Of a stretch of 64,000 nt of DNA, positions 58,035-64,000 are shown one piece after another. Position 1 is the stretch's first letter; each line of letters starts with the position of its first letter. Both the position numbers and the translations under genes were made by a program. The stretch is from Bacillota bacterium (lineage in GTDB: Bacteria > Bacillota > Clostridia > Christensenellales > UMGS416). Below the pieces are notes generated by a model. It was not told the origin of the DNA. It saw only the letters and a list, made by a program, of their open reading frames with translations, and ran no database searches. The stretch spans positions 1 to 64,000 of the forward strand of contig JAEYPH010000086.1 in NCBI GenBank assembly GCA_023410875.1, written 5' to 3'.

Positions 58035-60335
58035 CTAGAATGAATCCTGCTTTGCGATGTGATGGTCCTGCTGCTCCCTGGAGAGCATCGAGAAATAGGC
58101 CGACCAACCGCCCATGCGCACCCGCAAATCGCGGTATTGCTCCGGATGCGCCTGCGCGCGGCGTAAGACTTCGGTGTCGGCCACCGTCAGCGTGAGCATG
58201 TTGCCGCCCAGCGTCACAAAGCTCTTTACAACGCCCATCAGCCGGTTAAGCCCCTCCTCGCCCGCCACCTGTCGCGCCGACAGGCGAAGGTCATTGGGAG
58301 AGCCGATCGGCAGATCGGCCATGTCGAAGGCGGCATGGGAGAGTATCGCGCCGGTCACTCCCCGCGTGGCCGCGCCTGCCGAAGGGGAAAGATTGCTGCT
58401 TACCGCTTCTCCGGACAAGCGGCCGTCGGGCGACGCGCCCAGCCCCTCTCCGATGGCGATGTACCACGAAAATGTCCCGGCGCCCGGCAGATACGTGATG
58501 CGGGGATATTTGGGGTTGAGCTCGGAAACCTTGGTCGCGAACGCCTTCAAAAGCCGTGCCCCGGTCTCGTCGGCCTCCTTCTCGTTTCGGCCGTACTTGG
58601 GCGCGGCCAGCAGCCGGATCCTAAGCGCCTCATATCCCTGGAAGTTGTGGTCCAGCGCGTCGATGAGTTCCGCCATCGTCGCCGCTCGCTCCTGGAACAC
58701 GACCTTTTTGATCGCGCACAGCGAGTCGATGATATGGGACACCCCTTCGGCGATGAGGCCATAGGTGACATACTTCGCGCCGCACTGCGTCATGTCACCG
58801 CCGTTTTCCATGGGTCCATCCAGCAGCGCCGACAGCAGCGGCACCGGCGCAATGCGATACCGCTGGCCGAAGTCTGCCTCGTTCTTTGCCATCAGGCCCT
58901 CGACCTCGTAATACAGCTGCCCGAGGAACGCCTCATAGACGGCTTCATAACTGTCAAAGAGTGTGGGATCGCCGGGGTCGGGCGCTTCCTGCTTGCCGTC
59001 CATCCGACTCCTGCCCCGGTTGAGCGCCCATTCCAGGCAGCGCAGCATGTTAAACCGGTCGAAATAGAAGTCGTTCCGCCCGGCCAGAATAATCTCCCAG
59101 CAGCCGTCGTTGGTATAGTCGCGGGCGTCTTCCAACGGGATGCCCCACTTTACCAGCGCCGGGATGATCGCCTCGTCGTTGAAAAACGCCGGCAGGCCGC
59201 CGCCTTCCCGGAGCACTTCGCAGCTGCGCCGAAGCAGCGGCCCGGGGGTACCGGTGTGCAGGCGAATCGTCAGGCACGGATTGGTCATGCGGTTCTTTTC
59301 GAACGCGTCCAGACACATCGTTGTAACCGGGTTGCTGGCATCCATGCCGTCTTCCGGCCTTACCCCTCCGATGATGACATTCTGCAGCCAGTGGTTGGTC
59401 GAATCGATGCCGTCGCGCAGGTTGGTGCGCTGCGTGCTGTGGGCAAAAGGGGAACGCTTGGCCCACGCCGCCTCATCGCGTGCCCGCGCCGCTTCGAAGT
59501 TGGCATTGGCGCGCGGGATGCTGTTATCGATGGATCGCTCGTTGAATTTGAGGAAGAAACAATCCACGAGCTCCGCCGCCTGCTCCAGCGTAATCGCACC
59601 TCGCTGCAGGTCCGCGGCCAGATAGGAGCCCACATGCTGATCGAAACGCCCAATGGCCAGACCGTTTCCGGTGAGCTGGAAGGCCAGATGTGCAAGCCAT
59701 ATGGAGGCGACCGCCTGGCGGAAGCTCGTGACCGGGCGCGCAGGCGCGTGCTCCAGGTCGTCGGCCATGGCGCGCAGTTCGGCGGCCCGCTCGGGGCCTT
59801 CGTTCTGCGAAAGTTGGCGGCACAGCGCGGCGTGGCGCGCGGCGAAGGCGGCGAGCGCCTCCATCACGATTTCGCATGCCCCGTAAAACGCGCGGCTTTC
59901 CTCATTGCGCGATGCCTGGCCCATGGCAATCGCGTCCTCCCGGACGCCCAGCGCACCCTTTTGCAAAAGCTTTGGGTAATACGGCACAATGTGCCCGACA
60001 ATTGACCACACCGACAGGCCATATGCCGCTGCCGCTTCCTTCTCCGCCGTGGTCGCATAATCCGGCAGCGCGCCGCCGATCATGACATCGTTCTGCGGCA
60101 GCACAAAGCTGCCGGCAATCAGCTGGCCCGGCCACAGCGCGATGGGCGCGTCGGCCAGCTTCTTTTTGACCGCCAGGGCGTTGCGGACAATCAGCGGCTC
60201 CCGTTCGACACCCGGGTATTCCTCCCAAATGGTTCCGACATCCTTCCAGGCGCGCTTGGGCCGGAGCATGCTCTCCATGATGCTCTCCCGCAGTCTGGCC
60301 GCACGGCTTTGCATGTTCTGCGCAACGTCCGACAT
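58035..60335 (-). CDS. Glycyl radical enzyme, eliminase-type, unknown substrate
   Basis: 766 residues of the pyruvate formate-lyase superfamily. Active Cys412 and Glu414 in NDGCWE: a Cys-X-Glu layout as in GRE dehydratases/lyases, unlike the Cys-Cys of PFL. The radical loop near the C terminus is RMGGWSAYF with Gly743 as radical site. The Trp after both key residues (GCWE, GGW) differs from the well-known GCVE/GY forms. Oxygen-sensitive. It follows its activase by 34 bases. Confidence 0.9.
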   Translation of the reverse strand: MSDVAQNMQSRAARLRESIMESMLRPKRAWKDVGTIWEEYPGVEREPLIVRNALAVKKKLADAPIALWPGQLIAGSFVLPQNDVMIGGALPDYATTAEKEAAAAYGLSVWSIVGHIVPYYPKLLQKGALGVREDAIAMGQASRNEESRAFYGACEIVMEALAAFAARHAALCRQLSQNEGPERAAELRAMADDLEHAPARPVTSFRQAVASIWLAHLAFQLTGNGLAIGRFDQHVGSYLAADLQRGAITLEQAAELVDCFFLKFNERSIDNSIPRANANFEAARARDEAAWAKRSPFAHSTQRTNLRDGIDSTNHWLQNVIIGGVRPEDGMDASNPVTTMCLDAFEKNRMTNPCLTIRLHTGTPGPLLRRSCEVLREGGGLPAFFNDEAIIPALVKWGIPLEDARDYTNDGCWEIILAGRNDFYFDRFNMLRCLEWALNRGRSRMDGKQEAPDPGDPTLFDSYEAVYEAFLGQLYYEVEGLMAKNEADFGQRYRIAPVPLLSALLDGPMENGGDMTQCGAKYVTYGLIAEGVSHIIDSLCAIKKVVFQERAATMAELIDALDHNFQGYEALRIRLLAAPKYGRNEKEADETGARLLKAFATKVSELNPKYPRITYLPGAGTFSWYIAIGEGLGASPDGRLSGEAVSSNLSPSAGAATRGVTGAILSHAAFDMADLPIGSPNDLRLSARQVAGEEGLNRLMGVVKSFVTLGGNMLTLTVADTEVLRRAQAHPEQYRDLRVRMGGWSAYFSMLSREQQDHHIAKQDSF

Positions 60336-60369
60336 ACAGCTTCACATTCCCTTCACATTGTTCTTCCCG

Positions 60370-61206
60370 CTATTGAACCGATACCGTCAGCGAGCAGGGT
60401 GCGAGCAGGCGCAGCGCCTCCAGCCGCTCTGCGCTCTGCCGCGGCAATATACCCGGCGCATAAGGGCGGTCCAACCATTCATATTTCGCCGCGGCGGAAA
60501 TGTTGTAGGGCAGCAGGTGCACCGTTTGTACGCCGCACTCCAGGGCCAGCGCGTAGAGCGCCGCGAGGTCCACGTCCCCGTCGTTATACCCCGGTATGAG
60601 CGGCGCCCGCAGCACAATCCCCTCGCCGCCGCGCAACCGGGCAAGGCGAGCCAGGTTGTCGACAATGAGCGCATTGTCAGAGCCGGTGAAGCGGCGGTGC
60701 TTTTCTGACGCCACCGCCTTTATGTCATAGTAAAACAAGTCGGTATATTGCGACAGGGCGGCCATATCCGCCCATGGGCCCATGCCGCTGCTCTCGACAA
60801 CGGTGTGGATGCCCGCCTCCCTCAGGCCCGCCAGCAGCGCCAGCGCGAAAGCCGGCTGTGCCAGCGGCTCGCCCCCCGAGAGGGTCACCCCGCCGCCGGA
60901 CGAGTCGAAAAACACCTTGTCCGGCAGCAGCTCGCCCAACACCTCCGGCGCCGTGGCAGCGCGCCCGCACAGCGACCATGCGCCGCTTGGACACTGCGCC
61001 CCGGCGCACTCATCGCATCGCCTGCACCGGTCCACAACCCGCAGCGGCTCCGGCGCAAACGACTGGGATTCCGGGCTGTGGCACCACACGCAGCGCAACG
61101 GGCAGCCCTTGAAATAGACGACCGCCCGAATCCCCGGCCCGTCGTGGGTGGAGAAGTGGTCGATGTCAAAGATCACGCCGGTGGCAGCCTCGTCCCGTTC
61201 TTTCAT
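60370..61206 (-). CDS. Glycyl radical enzyme activating enzyme
   Basis: 278 residues, radical SAM. Cluster motif Cys35-X3-Cys39-X2-Cys42 (GCPLRCVWCHSPE), an inserted Cys set 61/64/67/72 for an extra [4Fe-4S] cluster, GGGVTLSGGEPL near 103-114. It abstracts hydrogen from the glycine of the adjacent GRE. Begins one base after the aminotransferase gene ends. Confidence 0.95.
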   Translation of the reverse strand: MKERDEAATGVIFDIDHFSTHDGPGIRAVVYFKGCPLRCVWCHSPESQSFAPEPLRVVDRCRRCDECAGAQCPSGAWSLCGRAATAPEVLGELLPDKVFFDSSGGGVTLSGGEPLAQPAFALALLAGLREAGIHTVVESSGMGPWADMAALSQYTDLFYYDIKAVASEKHRRFTGSDNALIVDNLARLARLRGGEGIVLRAPLIPGYNDGDVDLAALYALALECGVQTVHLLPYNISAAAKYEWLDRPYAPGILPRQSAERLEALRLLAPCSLTVSVQ

Positions 61207-61207
61207 G

Positions 61208-62317
61208 TCATTTCAAACAGCTCGCCAGAGCGCTCAGCAGGCGCTGGACGTTTTCCTCGCGGGCGGTGTGCCCCATCAGGCCAATCCGAACGACCTTGCC
61301 GGCCAGCGGCCCCAGGCCGGCGCCAATCTCAATGCCGTACTCGCCGAGCAGGCGATCGCGTAGCGCGGCCTCGTCCACACCGGCGTGCACGCTCACGAGG
61401 TTGAGCATGGGCAGGCGGTACGGCTCCTCCACGACCATCGCAAGCCCCAGCGCCTGGAGCCCCTCGACCAGCAGCGCATGGCAGCGCGCATGGCGGGCAA
61501 AGGCTTGCTCCAGGCCTTCCTCCTCCAGCAGCTGAAGCGCCTGATACAGCCCATAGAGCATGTTGATAGGCGCGGTGTGGTGGTATACGCGCTTGTTTCC
61601 GCTCCAATAGGAGGTGAGCAGGCCAATGTCCAGATACCAGTTGGGCACCTTCTGCTTGCGGCCCGCGATTTTGGCCATGGCCTTCTCACTGAACGTGATC
61701 GGGGAGAGGCCGGGCGGGCAGGAGAGACACTTCTGCGTGCCGCTGTAGCCGACATCGGCGCCCCAGGCATCCAGCGCCACGGGCATGCCGCCCAGGCTGG
61801 TGACGCAATCGACGATGTATAGCGCCCGCCCGCCCAGCAGCTTGCCCACTTCGGCCACCGGGTTGGCCACACCGGTCGAAGTCTCGGCGTGCACGATGGC
61901 GACGATGTCGTATTCCTTTTCCTCCAGCCCCTTGCGCACTGCCTGAAGATCCACCGGAAGGCCCCACTCAAAATCCAGCCGATCCACCTGCGCGCCCAAC
62001 CGAGCGGCGACGTCGGCCATGCGCGTGCCAAAGACGCCGTTGACCAGCACCAGCACGCGGTCGCCTTTTTCAACGGTGTTGGCGAAGGCAGCTTCCATCC
62101 CGGCTGAACCGGTGCCCGACAGAGGAACGGTCATGGCGTTTTGGGTGCCCATCACGTGGCGGAGCTTTTCCTTGATTTCGTCCATGATTAGGATGAAGTA
62201 CCCATCCAGATGCCCGAGCGTCGGGCGGGACAGCGCATGATAGGTGGCTGGATGCACGCAGCTGGGGCCAGGGCCCATGAGCAGCGTTGGGCGAATATCC
62301 TCAAGCAGATTTTGCAT
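61208..62317 (-). CDS. Class V (PucG/AGAT-like) aminotransferase
   Basis: 369 residues, PLP enzyme of the alanine-glyoxylate / ureidoglycine-glyoxylate aminotransferase group. GPGPSCVHPATYHALSRPTLGH near 18-39, VDCVTSLGG near 179-187, and the Lys motif YSGTQKCLSCPPGLS near 200-214. Its glyoxylate-group preference suggests it forms glycine or an amino acid from the pathway's keto acid. AAGGAGG precedes ATG 62317. First gene of the operon. Confidence 0.9.
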   Translation of the reverse strand: MQNLLEDIRPTLLMGPGPSCVHPATYHALSRPTLGHLDGYFILIMDEIKEKLRHVMGTQNAMTVPLSGTGSAGMEAAFANTVEKGDRVLVLVNGVFGTRMADVAARLGAQVDRLDFEWGLPVDLQAVRKGLEEKEYDIVAIVHAETSTGVANPVAEVGKLLGGRALYIVDCVTSLGGMPVALDAWGADVGYSGTQKCLSCPPGLSPITFSEKAMAKIAGRKQKVPNWYLDIGLLTSYWSGNKRVYHHTAPINMLYGLYQALQLLEEEGLEQAFARHARCHALLVEGLQALGLAMVVEEPYRLPMLNLVSVHAGVDEAALRDRLLGEYGIEIGAGLGPLAGKVVRIGLMGHTAREENVQRLLSALASCLK

Positions 62318-62393
62318 TTCCGTAAATTCCTCCTTATTAAAACTCTCCGGCCTTCTCGCAGCTTGTATGTGCAGAACAGAACAATACAATCGA

Positions 62394-62422
62394 ATTATAT
62401 TTTAGTATATAAATAGAGTCAA
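62394..62422 (-). promoter_or_regulatory. Promoter of the glycyl radical operon
   Basis: Minus strand TTGACT (62417-62422), 17-base spacer, TATAAT (62394-62399), 77 bases before the aminotransferase start. Confidence 0.8.
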
Positions 62423-62461
62423 CCCGTTCGGCCAAGCTGTGCTTTTATTGGGGGAACAGAA

Positions 62462-62492
62462 AAGCCCCCGTGGGCTGTGCCCACGAAGGCTT
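62462..62492. terminator. Hairpin between the divergent GRE operon and MFS gene
   Basis: Stem AAGCC..CGTGGGC/GCCCACG..GGCTT with a 2-base internal bulge on both sides. T run on the minus strand. No known gene ends here; it may insulate the two units. Confidence 0.55.
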
Positions 62493-62499
62493 CTATATC

Positions 62500-62517
62500 A
62501 TGGTATAATCATACCAT
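62500..62517. promoter_or_regulatory. Palindrome over the MFS promoter
   Basis: ATGGTAT-AATC-ATACCAT. A TATAAT (62504-62509) preceded by TGG (extended -10) is inside it, so a repressor bound here would block the MFS promoter. Confidence 0.65.
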
Positions 62518-62575
62518 ACCGAATGAAACGGTCCATCGTTCAAACGGAGCTTGTCTCCGATTCGTGGAGGAAGCT

Positions 62576-63844
62576 ATGCCGTTTACGCCGCTATTCACGA
62601 TGAAACAATCCAAAGAAAAGAATCCAACTGCGTATTGGTTTGTATGGAGCGGGGTGATGAACGCAATCGTTGTCTCCCTGTTCAATCCCTTTACCGTAAA
62701 GTTCCTTGAGCGCATCGGGGGCATCGATTTCCACATCTCTCTGCTCAACTCTCTACCCGGCATTGTCGGGGTAGCCGTCAGCCTGCCCGGTGCTTTGTGG
62801 TTGGCCGGGCATAAAGGGAAAGGGCTAAAGTCATTTACCGTCGAGCTTACATTGGCAAGCAGACTATTGGTTTTGTCATTGATACCTGTTGTCTGGCTTT
62901 CACCAACGTTGGCTCCTGTCTGTTGCGTACTGCTGCTGGCACTCAAGAATATTCCCGAATCCATTTCGCAGACAGCGTTTCAAGGATTGACCGGCGATCT
63001 TTTTGCTCTGGAGGAGCGCTCAACCGCCATCACCCAACGCAACCGCTGCAGTGTTCCGGCTACGCTGGCTGTTTCATTGGTGGCTGGATTGGTTTTGCGC
63101 GAAGTGCCAGGCAATGATGCCGAATGCCTGACCCTGTACCAGATCTTTTTCGTGCTGGCTGCAGTGTTCGGGATATTTGAAGTCATATTCATACAGCGGA
63201 TGCGCGACACCGAGCCAAACATTTCGCAATCCAATCCTCCCTGGCGGGACCTCGTCCGGCTGGTCGTCACAAACAAGCAGTTTATGCGATACGCGGTCAC
63301 TTCCCTCGTATACTACTTCAGCTGGCAGATGGGGTGGCCGCTGTTCAGCATCTACCAGATTATCAACCTCGGCGCCGATGAATTGTGGCTGAGCATCATT
63401 GGCGTGCTCAGTTCAATCGGGATGTTCATCGGTTTTAAGTTTTGGAATCAAGTAATACTCAAGCACGGCAATATCCGCGCCGCCATATACGCAACACTGG
63501 GAATGTCATTGAATCCGATTTTGATGTTGGTGTTTCCGAACCTGTACTGGCTCAGCGGAGTCAACCTGCTCATTGGTTTCTTTACAGCAGGAACCACAAC
63601 GGTGCTTTTAAACGCGCTTTTGGAAGTTACACCGCAGGAATACCGCGTGGTCTATGTGGGCGCATACAACACGCTTGTCAACGCAAGCCTGTCGATCTCT
63701 CCAATTGTCGCATTTGTGGTTTTGAGGGGAGTTGGCATGCTTCCTGCCCTGATGGTCGTTAGCGTGTGCAGGCTGGTTGGGTGCTTCACATTTCTACTAT
63801 ATAGCCGCAGATTAAAACGTGAGCAGTGTACTGCCGGGGTATAG
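62576..63844 (+). CDS. MFS transporter
   Basis: 422 residues with about 12 membrane helices, no signal peptide. Resembles drug/sugar MFS permeases; substrate not readable. GGAGGAAGCT precedes ATG 62576; a longer frame upstream covers the promoter and is not used. It may import or export a substrate of the adjacent glycyl radical operon (inference from divergent position). Confidence 0.85.
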   Translation: MPFTPLFTMKQSKEKNPTAYWFVWSGVMNAIVVSLFNPFTVKFLERIGGIDFHISLLNSLPGIVGVAVSLPGALWLAGHKGKGLKSFTVELTLASRLLVLSLIPVVWLSPTLAPVCCVLLLALKNIPESISQTAFQGLTGDLFALEERSTAITQRNRCSVPATLAVSLVAGLVLREVPGNDAECLTLYQIFFVLAAVFGIFEVIFIQRMRDTEPNISQSNPPWRDLVRLVVTNKQFMRYAVTSLVYYFSWQMGWPLFSIYQIINLGADELWLSIIGVLSSIGMFIGFKFWNQVILKHGNIRAAIYATLGMSLNPILMLVFPNLYWLSGVNLLIGFFTAGTTTVLLNALLEVTPQEYRVVYVGAYNTLVNASLSISPIVAFVVLRGVGMLPALMVVSVCRLVGCFTFLLYSRRLKREQCTAGV

Positions 63845-63847
63845 GCT

Positions 63848-63880
63848 TGCCGCCAAATACACGGCCCTTATTTGACGGCA
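63848..63880 (+). terminator. Possible terminator of the MFS gene
   Basis: 12-bp stem with one C-A mismatch (TGCCGCCAAATA, TATTTGACGGCA); no T run. Confidence 0.4.
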
Positions 63881-63895
63881 GCCAGAAAAGGCGAC

Positions 63896-63946
63896 GACAT
63901 TATAGCTGAAAAATCATTTCATTTCGTATGGCAAACCTATAATGTC
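63896..63946. repeat. Inverted repeat at the window end
   Basis: GACATTATAG (63896-63905) and CTATAATGTC (63937-63946), 10-base perfect arms separated by 31 bases. From here to 64000 I see no gene. Confidence 0.5.
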
Positions 63947-64000
63947 ATCTTTATATGTATTGCCACTCATTGTTACTTCGGGTCCAATAACTGTACAAGA

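Noticed and set aside
58335..60005. A 556-codon plus-strand open frame opposite the glycyl radical enzyme
   Set aside because: Arg/Gly/His-rich composition typical of antisense frames over GC-rich genes.

Overview
The window looks like the chromosome of a GC-rich, anaerobic Bacillota (Clostridia-type) bacterium. The signs are CCA-encoding tRNA genes, strong Shine-Dalgarno sequences with GTG/TTG starts, a TRAP (MtrB) homologue, a Spo0E-like phosphatase, PadR and ArsR regulators, and an oxygen-sensitive glycyl radical enzyme with its activase. I cannot name the species. All calls come from reading the sequence; no database search was run.

Left host arm (1-15845). A P2A-type calcium ATPase sits behind a leader peptide and an attenuator-like terminator. 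It is divergent from an ars operon (arsR, ArsP-type permease, ferredoxin-DUF2703 protein, thioredoxin). Next come a DUF2971 protein, an AT-rich island with a 660-residue PIN-like membrane protein, a 5'-truncated TfoX-like gene and a Spo0E-like gene. A PadR/DUF1048/ABC exporter operon, a URO-D-family protein, pfkA and mtrB follow on the minus strand. Eight tRNA genes (Arg, His, Gln, Lys, Leu, Gly, Gly, Lys) are read from two tandem consensus promoters.

Prophage (15801-53527). A siphovirus-type prophage of about 37.7 kb is integrated in the last tRNA gene, tRNA-Lys(CTT). A 47-bp direct repeat, starting at the first base of the anticodon loop, marks attL and attR. The order is integrase, lysogeny/accessory genes on the minus strand, CI-like repressor, divergent operator region, early genes (HTH proteins, a tRNA(CAT), PcfK/PcfJ-like pair, DUF3102, radical SAM, Lar-like, HNH, HUH replication protein, RusA, sigma-like late regulator), HNH and terminase, portal, protease, capsid, connectors, tail tube, a -1 frameshifted tail chaperone pair, tape measure, Dit, a 1500-residue tail-tip protein, holin and endolysin. 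Past the lysis genes lie an AT-rich HEPN Abi_2 gene and a cluster of tiny membrane peptides that looks like a type I toxin-antitoxin locus with a possible antisense RNA.

Right host arm (53528-64000). Behind attR are a third, partial copy of the tRNA 3' end and a second terminator, the scar of an earlier integration or a duplication. Then come an SH3 lipoprotein, a small unknown gene, a DEAD-box helicase with a DEGD motif II, a four-gene minus-strand catabolic operon (class V aminotransferase, GRE activase, eliminase-type glycyl radical enzyme, enolase-superfamily dehydratase) and an MFS transporter.

The most promising under-described items are the type I TA-like locus (52681-53108), the two-gene lysogeny-region module (17156-18818), the PIN-like membrane protein (6705-8687), the attenuator of the calcium pump (2841-2995) and the glycyl radical enzyme operon (56886-62422).
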